The notes: a model not told the origin generated them from the letters alone. Counted from the first letter of the stretch, positions 8,017 through 17,435 are shown. The stretch is DNA of 64,000 nt from Maribacter stanieri (GCF_900112245.1 NZ_FOYX01000001.1:186001-250000), one strand, 5' to 3'. A program made the numbers and translations.

Positions 8017-11000
8017 TACAACTTATCTATATTCTTATGTGATTGTGAACCTTCTATTTGGTCTTGATGACTACCGCCTTCAATTGCATGTTGCGAATGA
8101 CCTTCTAAATGGGCGGCTTCTTTTCTTTCTTTAATTGCTCTTTCCACTTCTTCTTTCGTAATCTTATGACCAGAAGCAAATGATCTATTCTGTGCTTTTA
8201 GATTATTACTGAAAGACAAAAACAATGGTAACATTAATAATGTAAGTACCGTTGCAATACCAATACCGTAGGCTATAGAAATTGCCATTGGTTTTAAGAA
8301 TTGTGCTTGTCTACTTGTTTCTAACATTAGTGGCGCCAAACCTGCAATAGTTGTAACAGATGTAAGGAAAATTGCCCTGAACCTAGACTTACCAGCTTCA
8401 AAAATGGCATTATCAAATGTCATACCCTCACGTAAGTTTGAATTAAACTTACCAATGAGCACCAGACCATCATTCACCATAATACCTATTAAAGCAATGA
8501 TACCCAATATAGAAAGTACGTTTATTGGGAAGTCATGGATCCAATGTCCCCAAGCTACTGCTGTAAAACTAAATGGCACTAAAAGCAATAACATTAATGG
8601 CTGACTGAAACTTCTAAACGTAAATGCGATTGTGATGTAGATTAAAAGTATTACAGTGAAACCTACCAATTTCAAAGAACCGGTTAATTTCTCTAATTCT
8701 CTATTTTGACCTTCATAAGACGCACTTACCGTTGGATACTTAGATTGTATCTCTGGCATGTGTACATTCTGAATTTCGGTCATTATTTCTGTTGGACTAT
8801 CCTTTACATCTTTCATATCGGCAGAAACCTGAATTTCTCTTCTACCTTCCAAACGGTTAATAGCTACATCGCCACGAACAATAGTATAATCTGCTATCTC
8901 ACTCAATGGAACACGTTCACCAGTAGGGGTTACAATACGCATATCGTCTAAATTAGATATCGAAGAACGCTCTTCCCTATCGTAACGTACCCAAACTCTA
9001 ATTTCATCTTGTGATCGCTGAAAACGTTGTGCCTGTACCCCAAAGAAGCCCGCACGAACTTGATTCATTAGCGTCTGTAAATCCAAACCTAACAAATAAG
9101 CATTCTCCTTTAATGTTAATCGGATCTCTTTAATACCCGCTGGGTCATTATCGGCAATATCCTTTAACCTTGGGTTCTTAGTCAATATACTTTTCAACTC
9201 AGTCTTAGCAGCTTTAAGCTGTTCTATATTGTTACCTAATAACGATACAGAAACTGGTAACCCACCAAAGTTACCACCAGAACCATATATTAAACTTTCA
9301 ACACCCAATACCGGACCAACAAGCTCTTCTAACCTTTTGGTTACCATATCGGCAGAAATCTCATTTGGTCTTTCTTCACCTGGTAATAGGTTAATTGTCA
9401 ATACCGCTGAAGAAGATCCTGGACCTAATCTTTTAATAACATTTTCAAATACTTCTTTGTCTGACCCTACAATATACCTTTCTGTTAATTCTTGGTTGAC
9501 AATCTTGGCTTTCTCTTCTATTAATGAAATAATAGAATCTGTAATTTTTTCATTGGTACCATTTGGCATCTCTAATTCTATACCTACACGGTCACTGGCA
9601 ATTCTTGGAAAAAACGCAGTTCTAATAATACCACCACCTACAGACCCTAAAGTCAATATAAAACATGCCGCAATTACAGAAAATACAAATATTTTGTACT
9701 TCATAGAAAAGCGTAATACCGGTGTATACAATTTATCACGCATCCAAACCATTAGCTTATCTCCAAATTCGTTGATAACCCTAAGTTTAGCAAATGCATT
9801 TGCGAATCCGCTTTTTGGTTTATTATCTATTGGCTGTAATGCTTTTGAATGCGCCAAGTGAGCAGGTAAAATAACTAAGGCTTCCACTAATGACACTACC
9901 AGAGTCAAGATTACGATAACAGATACTTCACCAAAGAACTCTCCAATTCTACTGTCCAAAAACAAGAAAATTGAGAAGGCCAGTATCGTAGTTATAATAG
10001 CAGAAATAATTGGAGGCAATACCTCCATAGTACCATCGACAGCTGCTTGCACAGGTGATTTTCCTTTTTCATAGTGCTGGTAGATATTCTCAGCAATTAC
10101 AATACCATCATCTACCAAAATTCCGATTACGATGATCATACCAAACAATGACAATACATTGATGGTTACATCAAAGAAACCAGCAAAAACGAACATTCCT
10201 AAGAACGCTACCGGTAAACCAAAGGCCACCCAGAATGCTAATCTTGTGTTCAAGAACAGTGACAAGAAAATCAATACCAACACCATACCCATTATGGCGT
10301 TCTCCGTTAATAACTGTGTTCTTTGATTAAGTGTCGTAGACTGATCAGAAACAACATCTAACTTAATGTTATTGTACTTCTCATTAAATTCGTCAACATA
10401 TTCATTAACCTGATCCGCCGCTAAAATAAGATCTTCATTATTAGTACTTGTAATAGAGACACTAACAGATAAATTACCGTTAAAATAACTTGCATTTGGT
10501 GTTTCGGCAAAACGATCCCTTACCACGGCCACGTCTTTTAAACGTATTACGTTACCAGATTGATCTGCCCTAACAACAAGATTATTTAGTTCACTACCAT
10601 AATACGAACGGTTATTGGCACGAATTAAATACTCTTCGGCATCAGTTTTAATATTACCACCGGTTACAAGTATATTGGCATTGCCAACTGCACTTGCTAC
10701 TTCTGAAAACGAAAGACCGTATGCCAAAAGATCATTCTCATTCACTGCAATTTCAATTTCCTCATCTGGAAAACCAGAAATCTCTATTTGAGATATACCG
10801 TCCATTGCACGTAGGTCATTCTCAATTTCCCTACCTACACTTTTTAATGTTGCCAACGGAATATTTTCACCACTTATGGCAAATGATATGGTTTGGCGAA
10901 CAGTTTCTAACTTTGAAACTATCAAAGGCTCCATACCCGTTGGAAAGGTTGGTACTCTATCTACCGCATTCTTCACTTCCAACAACATAAAATCGATATT

Positions 11001-11300
11001 CTCGCCTTTCTCGATTTCTACGTTAATTGTACCACTATTCTCTCTGGACGTAGAGGTTACACGATCAACACCTTCTAAACCTTTTAAGTTATCTTCTATC
11101 TTAAGAACGATACCTTCTTCCACCTCTTGTGGTGAAGCACCTGGGTAGGTTATAGTAATAGCAATGTTCTTAGAATCCGTTAAGGGAAAGTAAGATGACT
11201 TTAATGCCTTTGCACCAACGATACCGAAAAGTGCAAAAGAAATTACTACAACATTAACGGCAACATGATACCGAATAAAATATTCTATCAGTTTACGCAT
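8016..11300 (-). CDS. RND-family efflux permease (AcrB/HAE type)
   Basis: A 1094-residue inner-membrane proton antiporter with two repeats of six membrane segments and large periplasmic porter loops. The first half shows GILVDDGIVIAENIY and the second GIMVNDGLVLIGK, the usual TM4/TM10 signatures with proton-relay acidic residues. The chain has a 50-residue charged cytosolic tail with five histidines in HxxxH / HxxH-like spacing, which is not general for the family. It overlaps the adaptor upstream and TolC downstream by one base each. The substrate cannot be deduced; it is of HAE rather than clear heavy-metal (CusA) type. Confidence 0.95.
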   Translation of the reverse strand: MRKLIEYFIRYHVAVNVVVISFALFGIVGAKALKSSYFPLTDSKNIAITITYPGASPQEVEEGIVLKIEDNLKGLEGVDRVTSTSRENSGTINVEIEKGENIDFMLLEVKNAVDRVPTFPTGMEPLIVSKLETVRQTISFAISGENIPLATLKSVGREIENDLRAMDGISQIEISGFPDEEIEIAVNENDLLAYGLSFSEVASAVGNANILVTGGNIKTDAEEYLIRANNRSYYGSELNNLVVRADQSGNVIRLKDVAVVRDRFAETPNASYFNGNLSVSVSITSTNNEDLILAADQVNEYVDEFNEKYNNIKLDVVSDQSTTLNQRTQLLTENAIMGMVLVLIFLSLFLNTRLAFWVAFGLPVAFLGMFVFAGFFDVTINVLSLFGMIIVIGILVDDGIVIAENIYQHYEKGKSPVQAAVDGTMEVLPPIISAIITTILAFSIFLFLDSRIGEFFGEVSVIVILTLVVSLVEALVILPAHLAHSKALQPIDNKPKSGFANAFAKLRVINEFGDKLMVWMRDKLYTPVLRFSMKYKIFVFSVIAACFILTLGSVGGGIIRTAFFPRIASDRVGIELEMPNGTNEKITDSIISLIEEKAKIVNQELTERYIVGSDKEVFENVIKRLGPGSSSAVLTINLLPGEERPNEISADMVTKRLEELVGPVLGVESLIYGSGGNFGGLPVSVSLLGNNIEQLKAAKTELKSILTKNPRLKDIADNDPAGIKEIRLTLKENAYLLGLDLQTLMNQVRAGFFGVQAQRFQRSQDEIRVWVRYDREERSSISNLDDMRIVTPTGERVPLSEIADYTIVRGDVAINRLEGRREIQVSADMKDVKDSPTEIMTEIQNVHMPEIQSKYPTVSASYEGQNRELEKLTGSLKLVGFTVILLIYITIAFTFRSFSQPLMLLLLVPFSFTAVAWGHWIHDFPINVLSILGIIALIGIMVNDGLVLIGKFNSNLREGMTFDNAIFEAGKSRFRAIFLTSVTTIAGLAPLMLETSRQAQFLKPMAISIAYGIGIATVLTLLMLPLFLSFSNNLKAQNRSFASGHKITKEEVERAIKERKEAAHLEGHSQHAIEGGSHQDQIEGSQSHKNIDKL

Positions 11301-12430
11301 TATCCTTTTGTATTTTCTGGTTGTTCAGCATAAATTTTCACTGCCATACCCGTATAAGCTCCGCTTATTGGTTTTGACACTATAGTAACACCATTGGGAA
11401 CGTTTTTAAGAACTACACGTTTATCTGAAAAATAAACGGGCTCTACGTCAATGACATCAAGTATAGAATCTCTTACAATAAAAATCTTGTTGCCTTCCAA
11501 TAATAGTCCTCTATCGACCTCAATAGCATTCTCCTCTTTTTTAGCATCAAGATCTGCCTCTAAGTACATGCCTTCCCTTAGATTTTTATCTTCTACCTCT
11601 ATGTATGCATTTACGGTTTGGGTCGCTTGATCAATACTACCATTGATTCTAGTAACCTTACCTTTATATGTGCTGTTATCATCTAAATTGGTTAGCTCTA
11701 CCGATTCGCCTACTTTCAACAAATCTGTATAACGTTTGCTAATGGCAACCTCTAACTCATATACTTCAGTATTGATAAACTCGCCTAGTTTTTGACCAGA
11801 CCTAACCAAAGTACCTTCTGTTACTAAAGTCTCGGTAAGAACACCCGAAAATGGTGCAGATATACGATACTTAGAAAGTCTTTGCTCTAAATTCTTAACA
11901 TTGTAATAACTAGTTAAAATACCTCTACCTGATATAAAGAATTTTTCTTTCTCCGTAGTTAGCTCAGGAAGTGCCGGAGTGCTTTTAGACATATCGAAGT
12001 TAGAAAGATAGTCTTGCCATTTGGAATAGATATCCGGATAATCTAATCTTAGATCTGGCATAACTGCCGTTAACTGATTAAAGAGATTACTTTTTGCAGA
12101 TTGTACGCTTGCAGCATATTCATCTGCATCTATACTTATAATTGTTTCTCCTTGACGAAAGGCTTGTCCTTCTTTAAACAACTTACTGCCTTTCTTAAAT
12201 ACACCTTGAACCTCAGCATATAATTCTACACGTTGCTTAGCTGTTAAATTACCATTTGCAGATACTACAATTGGCACTGTACCATTTTCAACTACTTCTG
12301 TAAAAACTGTTTTCACAATTTTCTCAGATTTGGGCTTGAATGTTTTTTTACTATCAACAATATACCCCGCTAAAAAAAAGGATACTACAATTAGTAAAAT
12401 ACCTAGTACGGTAAAAATAATCTTTCGCAT
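11300..12430 (-). CDS. RND efflux periplasmic adaptor (membrane fusion protein)
   Basis: A 376-residue adaptor with one N-terminal membrane anchor (6-26). It has a split lipoyl/barrel-sandwich domain (VSANGNLTAKQRVELYAEVQG near 55-75 and ISAPFSGVLTETLVTEGTLV near 190-210) flanking a short alpha hairpin, then a beta-barrel and membrane-proximal domain. It is the first gene of the operon with pump and channel. The upstream 400 bases carry a possible -7 box (12471-12478) and a pair of 11-bp repeats 21 bp apart (12511-12542) that could bind a regulator. Confidence 0.94.
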   Translation of the reverse strand: MRKIIFTVLGILLIVVSFFLAGYIVDSKKTFKPKSEKIVKTVFTEVVENGTVPIVVSANGNLTAKQRVELYAEVQGVFKKGSKLFKEGQAFRQGETIISIDADEYAASVQSAKSNLFNQLTAVMPDLRLDYPDIYSKWQDYLSNFDMSKSTPALPELTTEKEKFFISGRGILTSYYNVKNLEQRLSKYRISAPFSGVLTETLVTEGTLVRSGQKLGEFINTEVYELEVAISKRYTDLLKVGESVELTNLDDNSTYKGKVTRINGSIDQATQTVNAYIEVEDKNLREGMYLEADLDAKKEENAIEVDRGLLLEGNKIFIVRDSILDVIDVEPVYFSDKRVVLKNVPNGVTIVSKPISGAYTGMAVKIYAEQPENTKG

Positions 12431-12470
12431 TTTATTATAATTTATAAGCGTATTTCAAAAAACACAGAAT

Positions 12471-12478
12471 CAAAAATA
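12471..12478 (-). promoter_or_regulatory. Possible -7 box of the RND operon (TATTTTTG)
   Basis: Matches TAnnTTTG on the minus strand, 41 bases upstream of the adaptor start. A clear TTG -33 element is missing, as in promoters that need an activator; the repeats at 12511-12542 lie just upstream of where it would be. Confidence 0.35.
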
Positions 12479-12510
12479 GTTTTAAATATCCTTAAGGAAT
12501 ATGCTAATTA

Positions 12511-12542
12511 AATGAAACGACCAAATTCAGAAGTGAAACGAC
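12511..12542 (-). repeat. Direct repeat pair A(A/G)TGAAACGAC, 21-bp period
   Basis: AATGAAACGAC at 12511-12521 and AGTGAAACGAC at 12532-12542 are identical at 10 of 11 positions and exactly 21 bp (two helical turns) apart. They sit about 50 and 70 bases upstream of the likely RND-operon transcription start, a normal place for an activator. This spacing is the one LytTR regulators use. Confidence 0.5.
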
Positions 12543-12811
12543 TTTGAACCAATATCAGTTTAAACCAGTATAATACTTAACGAACATCCTTTAAAAAATC
12601 AAGCTTCAAAAAAACCAAAATAAATTTCTTTCATCTGTGTAAACATTCAAAATAGTGTTAAAACAGAACGAGTATTTTATAATGATTTTAACTAGAAACT
12701 TTTGGAAATCAATTAATCGTTCGCGAAACTACAAAAAATCCATTCTGACATTGAGCGGAACAATGGTTAAAGTAATCACAAAAAACACCGTGATTTTTGT
12801 TTTATCTATAT

Positions 12812-12839
12812 AAAAAAAGGGATGCTTTCACATCCCTTT
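12812..12839 (-). terminator. Terminator of the first LRR gene
   Basis: Nine-base perfect stem (12816-12824 with 12831-12839), loop CTTTCA, followed on the minus strand by a run of T (from 12818 down to 12812). It lies 20 bases past the LRR gene stop. Confidence 0.8.
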
Positions 12840-12859
12840 ACCTAATATTATATTGTTTT

Positions 12860-13744
12860 TTAATTTCGTTTTACGTCTTCATATTTAGTATCTACTAAAC
12901 GTGTTCTACTTGCTTCTGTAGTCCCGAATTTCATGTTTAAAAATTCATCATCACTATCAAAAACAGCTAGTTTTGTACTTTGCATTCTTAACAATGAATT
13001 TAATGATCTAAAATCGTTGCCTTGCAATTGCACAAACTCAAGATTGCTCAAAGAAGCCATACCACTTGGCATATCTCCTTCAAACTGGTTATATGATAGA
13101 ATCAATTCTCTTAAATTAACCAAACGCCCTAAATCTACTTCAATGGCACCTGCTAATTTATTACCGAATAACTCTAAACGCTCTAGATTACCTAATTTTT
13201 CAATTGACTTAGGAAGACTACCTTCTAAATAGTTGCTAGATAAATTTAAAGTTTTAAGGGTTGAAATTTCTCCAATTCCTTCAGGAATAGTTCCTTGAAA
13301 TAAATTATTGAACATAGACAACTCTTCTAAGCTCTTCATTTTAGAGTAATCTTGAGGTAATGTACCTGTCAGCTTATTCATTTCTAAACGTACAGAGGTC
13401 AATGCTTCTAATTGAAACATATCTTTAGGTAAATTTCCTTCAATAGTATTAAAAGCAAGATTCAGCGTTTTTAAATTTGAAAGTGCAGAAATACCTTCGG
13501 GTATTGCACCTTTTAAATTGTTACGGTATAGCTTTAAACTGGTTACATGACCGTCTATAATCTCTACACCATACCAAGAGGAGGGATCTGCCTGTAAGTT
13601 CCACTTATTCTGCCATTGCTCACCAAGTGTACTTTTGTTGAATTCTATTAAATATTGCTTCTCACTTTTTGGTAGCTGCGCATTAACTGCAAAACTGCAA
13701 GCCAAAATGAGCATGAAGCAGGTATAGTTAATAATGTTTTTCAT
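12860..13744 (-). CDS. Secreted leucine-rich-repeat protein, plant type (copy 1)
   Basis: A 294-residue exported protein with a signal peptide (1-22), a cap region containing W and SSWYGVEI, and about seven repeats of the plant-type LRR pattern LxxLxLxxNxLxGxIP. The C-terminal cap ends SRTRLVDTKYEDVKRN. LRR solenoids usually bind proteins or glycans; no catalytic motif is present. It is a paralogue of the neighbouring LRR gene, which shares the N-cap layout and the C-terminal (S)(R/K)TR..DTK(Y/F)ED motif, so the pair arose by tandem duplication. It has its own terminator. Surface or periplasmic location is inferred. Confidence 0.88.
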   Translation of the reverse strand: MKNIINYTCFMLILACSFAVNAQLPKSEKQYLIEFNKSTLGEQWQNKWNLQADPSSWYGVEIIDGHVTSLKLYRNNLKGAIPEGISALSNLKTLNLAFNTIEGNLPKDMFQLEALTSVRLEMNKLTGTLPQDYSKMKSLEELSMFNNLFQGTIPEGIGEISTLKTLNLSSNYLEGSLPKSIEKLGNLERLELFGNKLAGAIEVDLGRLVNLRELILSYNQFEGDMPSGMASLSNLEFVQLQGNDFRSLNSLLRMQSTKLAVFDSDDEFLNMKFGTTEASRTRLVDTKYEDVKRN

Positions 13745-13886
13745 AATGAAAAAGTTAAATTATTTGGGGACATTTTTAATAACACTTTTCGTCTTAGCAC
13801 TGTCATTTAAAAGTACTGCCGTAAAAAGCACTTATACCATAACGTGCAAAAAATACATTTATGATACTTTACGAACGTTAATGTTC

Positions 13887-13922
13887 AAAAAGAAGAAAGA
13901 GATGCTGTTCAACATCTCTTTC
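13887..13922 (-). terminator. Terminator of the second LRR gene
   Basis: Ten-base perfect stem GAAAGAGATG (13895-13904) / CATCTCTTTC (13913-13922) with an 8-base loop. On the minus strand it is followed by a T-rich stretch to 13887. It lies 33 bases past the gene at 13956. Confidence 0.75.
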
Positions 13923-13955
13923 TTTCACCAAACTAACTAAAAGTGTAAACTACTC

Positions 13956-14831
13956 TTACTCTTCTATATCTTCAAACTTCGTGTCTGCCATTCTGGTCTT
14001 ACTGAAGTTGATATCTTTAAATTCTAATTTTCTGTCTTCTTTGTCATAATCAAAAACTAAATATTCTTTCGTTTCTAAAAATTCTAAAGCTTTAAAAGAA
14101 CTGAAATTATTGTTCTGTATTTGAAATACTTCTAAACTCGCTAACTGAGAAAACTCATTAGGTATATCGCCAATAAGTCTGTTATTGGCCAAAACCAATT
14201 CTTTCAACTTACTTAATTTGCCCATATCTCTTGGTATGGCGCCTTCTAATCTATTTTCAAAAAGACCCAAAGTTTCTAATTGAGATAATGCACCTAATGA
14301 ACTTGGTATATCTCCATAAAATTCATTACTAGAAAGATTTAATACTTTCAAGCCCGTTAGATTACCTACCGTAGCAGGAATTTCACCAGTAAAGAAATTA
14401 TTGAAAGCTGATAGTTCTTCTAATTGTAATAAACTACCAATACCTTCAGGCAACTCACCATTAAACCTATTCATTTCTAATTTCAATACTTTTAAATTAG
14501 ATAGGTTCTCTATTTCTGAAGGCAATTCTCCGGTAAGAGAATTGAACGCAAGGTTCAGCACCTTTAAATTTTCTAAATTCCCAATTTCAGAAGAAATTGA
14601 TCCCATTAGATTATTGTGGAATAAATTAATCCCTACTACTTTATCATCTTCAACAGTTACACCGTGCCATTGAGAAACCGGAGTTTTTAAATCCCATTTC
14701 TTAACCCAATGGTTTCCATTGGTAGATTCATAAAGATCTACTAAAGCTTTCTTCTCTTTTTTAGAGACTTCTGCAAAGCAAACTGTTGTCAGAAATAATA
14801 AACTGAAACTTAAATAGTATAGTTTTTTCAT
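13956..14831 (-). CDS. Secreted leucine-rich-repeat protein, plant type (copy 2)
   Basis: A 291-residue protein from the ATG at 14831, which begins the signal peptide MKKLYYLSFSLLFLTTVCFA; a longer frame adds only six residues rich in His. N-cap with NGNHWVKKWDLK and SQWHGV, then about seven LRR units of the form LxxLxxLxLxxNxLxGxIPxxIGxL, and a cap ending SKTRMADTKFEDIEE. It is paralogous to the next gene downstream. The promoter region (14850-14991) carries a striking ladder of repeats with about 21-bp period, including a good LytTR-type consensus pair. Role unknown; protein or carbohydrate binding at the cell surface is the family-level guess. Confidence 0.88.
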   Translation of the reverse strand: MKKLYYLSFSLLFLTTVCFAEVSKKEKKALVDLYESTNGNHWVKKWDLKTPVSQWHGVTVEDDKVVGINLFHNNLMGSISSEIGNLENLKVLNLAFNSLTGELPSEIENLSNLKVLKLEMNRFNGELPEGIGSLLQLEELSAFNNFFTGEIPATVGNLTGLKVLNLSSNEFYGDIPSSLGALSQLETLGLFENRLEGAIPRDMGKLSKLKELVLANNRLIGDIPNEFSQLASLEVFQIQNNNFSSFKALEFLETKEYLVFDYDKEDRKLEFKDINFSKTRMADTKFEDIEE

Positions 14832-14888
14832 GTGATGGTGGTTTGGCAAATTCTATTACTAAGAATTATCCTACAAATTTGAACTAAT

Positions 14889-14960
14889 AACGTTGAAAAC
14901 TGAAATTTTATCGTTGATTGACCCCTGTTTGTTGTGAAAGTAGCAGAACTTGTTGTGAAA
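14889..14960. repeat. Four half-sites with about 21-bp period, including a LytTR-like pair
   Basis: AACGTTGAA (14889-14897) and ATCGTTGAT (14910-14918) are separated by 12 bp. Each fits the published LytTR consensus [TA][AC][CA]GTTN[AG][TG] at 8 of 9 positions, as I recall that consensus. Next come two identical copies of TTGTTGTGAAA at 14929-14939 and 14950-14960, again 21 bp apart. The block lies 58-129 bases upstream of the LRR gene start. Confidence 0.5.
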
Positions 14961-14991
14961 ACACTAAAAACGTATGTGAAGTAATTGCTTC

Positions 14992-16902
14992 TTACCCTAA
15001 AGATTCAATATCAATTGTAAGAATTTCCCAATCTTTCATAAGTGTTTCCAGCTTTTTCTTTTTCGCTTGGTAACCATCGAAAAAATTAGCTTTTGCAATG
15101 GTAGCATCGTAATCTACCAAAAGGTTATGGTCTATCTCTTTTATTTCTTTTTCAAGAGAACCAATTTTACTCTCAATAGAACTTAATTGATTTTTTAGAC
15201 TCTTTAATTTCTTTTGATCTTGAAAAGAATTAGATGGTTTAGATTTTGTCTTTTCTGCAACAACTGCTGTTTTTTTCTCAATAGCTCTAAAATCTTCAAC
15301 CTTACGCTGCTCTAAATAGAAATCTACATCACCTAAATACTCCCTAATTTTTTGATCTTTAAATTCATAGACCTTATTAGTAAGACCTTGTAGAAAATCT
15401 CTATCGTGAGATACCAATATTAAAGTTCCTTCAAAATTTAAACAGGCTTGTTTTAGAACGTTCTTAGATTTAATGTCAAGGTGGTTGGTAGGTTCATCCA
15501 TCACCAGAACATTAAAAGGTTGTAATAACATTTTTGCAAGTGCCAAACGGTTACGCTCGCCACCAGAAAGTACTTTTACATACTTATCCACTTCATCTCC
15601 CCTAAATAGAAAGGATCCTAAAATATCTCTTACCTTACTTCTATTCTTTTCATTGGCAGCATCTATCATGGTATCTAAAATAGTCTTGTTACCATCTAAA
15701 TACTCTGCCTGGTTTTGAGCAAAATATCCTATTTGTACGTTATGCCCAAGCTTTAAATGTCCGTCATACTTCAAATCACCAACAATAATCTTTGCTAAAG
15801 TAGATTTACCTTGACCGTTTTGCCCTACGAAGGCAGTTTTACTATCACGTTCTATAAGTAAATTAATATCACTCAACACCAAATTGCTACCGTATGCTTT
15901 AGAAAGTTCTTCTATTTCTACCACTACCTTACCTGGTGTAACAGATATAGGAAAACGAAGACTCATAACACTGTTATCATCTTCATCTACCTCTATACGC
16001 TCTATTTTGTCTAATTTTTTAATCAAAGACTGGGCCATTGAAGCTTTGGTCGATTTTGCCCTAAACTTTTCTATTAATCGTTCTGCTTGCTGAATTTCTT
16101 TCTCTTGATTCTTTTGAGCGTTTACTTGTTGCTGTTTAATTTCATTTCTTAACACCAAGTACTCCGTATACGGCTTGTTATAGTCATAAATACGCCCCAA
16201 CGAAATTTCTATGGTTCTGTTTGTCACATTATCCAAGAACATTTTATCGTGAGATACAATGACTACTCCACCGGTATAATTATTCAAAAATTGCTCGAAC
16301 CAAATAATAGATTCAATATCCAAGTGGTTGGTAGGCTCATCTAAAAGCAATACATCATTACTCTGCAATAATAATTTAGCAAGCTCTATACGCATACGCC
16401 ATCCACCAGAGAACGTTTCTGTCTTCTTATCAAAATCTTCTCTTCTAAAACCTAGACCCTGTAAAATCTTTTCTGTTTCTCCTTGATAGTTGTACCCACC
16501 TAATATTTCATAATGATGGCTAACATCATTCAAGTCTACAATAAGCTGACTATACGAATCTGATTCATAATCTGTACGTTCTGCCAACTGATGATTGATT
16601 TCATCAAGTTTTAACTCTAATGCCTTTATCTCTTCAAAAGCTTGGTATGCTTCTTCTAAAACCGATCTACCTTGAACAAAATCTATATCTTGTCTTAGAA
16701 ATCCAATTTTAATATCCTTTTCTACCGCTATTACACCGGTATCCAAAGCCATATCCTTATTCAATAATTTCAATAAGGTTGATTTTCCCGCCCCATTTTT
16801 ACCTACTAACCCTACTCTATTACCCCCATTTAAACGAAATGAAATTTCTTCAAATAAGTATTCTCCTCCGAAAGAGACTGATAGGTTGTGAACGTTTAAC
16901 AT
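14992..16902 (-). CDS. ABC-F family ATPase (ribosome-associated type)
   Basis: A 636-residue soluble protein with two ABC ATPase domains and no membrane segment. Domain 1: Walker A GLVGKNGAGKST (33-44), signature FSGGWRMR, Walker B LLLDEPTNHLD. A linker of charged coiled coil follows (about 235-310). Domain 2: GQNGQGKST, LSGGERNR, LVMDEPTNHLD. A C-terminal coiled coil extends from about 545 to the end. This is the Uup/YdiF layout; family members act on the ribosome (E site) as translation factors or resistance proteins. It is monocistronic between the LRR and DUF983 genes. Which ABC-F subfamily it belongs to cannot be fixed by eye. Confidence 0.93.
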   Translation of the reverse strand: MLNVHNLSVSFGGEYLFEEISFRLNGGNRVGLVGKNGAGKSTLLKLLNKDMALDTGVIAVEKDIKIGFLRQDIDFVQGRSVLEEAYQAFEEIKALELKLDEINHQLAERTDYESDSYSQLIVDLNDVSHHYEILGGYNYQGETEKILQGLGFRREDFDKKTETFSGGWRMRIELAKLLLQSNDVLLLDEPTNHLDIESIIWFEQFLNNYTGGVVIVSHDKMFLDNVTNRTIEISLGRIYDYNKPYTEYLVLRNEIKQQQVNAQKNQEKEIQQAERLIEKFRAKSTKASMAQSLIKKLDKIERIEVDEDDNSVMSLRFPISVTPGKVVVEIEELSKAYGSNLVLSDINLLIERDSKTAFVGQNGQGKSTLAKIIVGDLKYDGHLKLGHNVQIGYFAQNQAEYLDGNKTILDTMIDAANEKNRSKVRDILGSFLFRGDEVDKYVKVLSGGERNRLALAKMLLQPFNVLVMDEPTNHLDIKSKNVLKQACLNFEGTLILVSHDRDFLQGLTNKVYEFKDQKIREYLGDVDFYLEQRKVEDFRAIEKKTAVVAEKTKSKPSNSFQDQKKLKSLKNQLSSIESKIGSLEKEIKEIDHNLLVDYDATIAKANFFDGYQAKKKKLETLMKDWEILTIDIESLG

Positions 16903-17039
16903 AAATTCTAATTATTCTTATAGTTACTTAAAAACCTCATTTTTAATTCTGATAATTTTTAAGCTAAATTATTCTTGTAACTGTAGATATACGACCTGAA
17001 AAATATCTTAAAATCGTACCTTAGTGTAAAGTTTTGCAA

Positions 17040-17435
17040 ATGTTAAAAAAAGGAAACAAACTCTACAGTATTTTAACAGGAAGTTGTCCAAGATGTCACC
17101 AAGAAAGCATGTATTTGGACAAAAACCCTTATCATATGGGTAAAATTTTTAAAATGCATGAGAGATGTGGTCATTGTGACCTCAAATATAAAATTGAACC
17201 GTCGTTCTTTTATGGTGCTATGTATGTGAGTTATGGTGTGGGAATTGCCTTTGCCGTAGCTGCATTTGTTATAGCTTATTTATTTATAGGTGCAGACCTT
17301 ATAGAGACGTTTATCGCCATCGTCATAACCATGATTGTTTTTATGCCTATTATCATGAGATTATCTAGAAATATCTGGATCAATTTTTTCATTAGCTATG
17401 ATGCTAAGGCAACAATTAAAAAAACTCATGCTTAA
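17040..17435 (+). CDS. DUF983 membrane protein
   Basis: A 131-residue protein with a zinc-ribbon-like N-terminus, CPRC (about 16-19) and CGHC (about 42-45), followed by two membrane segments (about 60-85 and 90-112). This is the DUF983 layout; its function is unknown. The ATG at 17040 was chosen; a TTG two codons upstream is also in frame. Its stop codon overlaps that of the convergent oxidoreductase gene within TTAA. Confidence 0.88.
   Translation: MLKKGNKLYSILTGSCPRCHQESMYLDKNPYHMGKIFKMHERCGHCDLKYKIEPSFFYGAMYVSYGVGIAFAVAAFVIAYLFIGADLIETFIAIVITMIVFMPIIMRLSRNIWINFFISYDAKATIKKTHA

Larger units (their letters stand above)
12431..12859. other. 429-base intergenic region
   Basis: Holds the promoter region of the RND operon (box at 12471-12478, repeats at 12511-12542) and the terminator of the LRR gene (12812-12839). 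I see no open frame of convincing coding character and no structured RNA in the rest. Confidence 0.7.

Noticed and set aside
9229-9861. 210-codon frame opposite the RND pump gene
   Set aside because: Mirror of the pump reading frame; no protein family features.
13734-13940. A 68-codon frame starting with a signal-like sequence upstream of the LRR gene
   Set aside because: It runs opposite to the LRR genes through their promoter and terminator, and its tail is the terminator hairpin read through. Its hydrophobic start is likely chance AT-rich coding.
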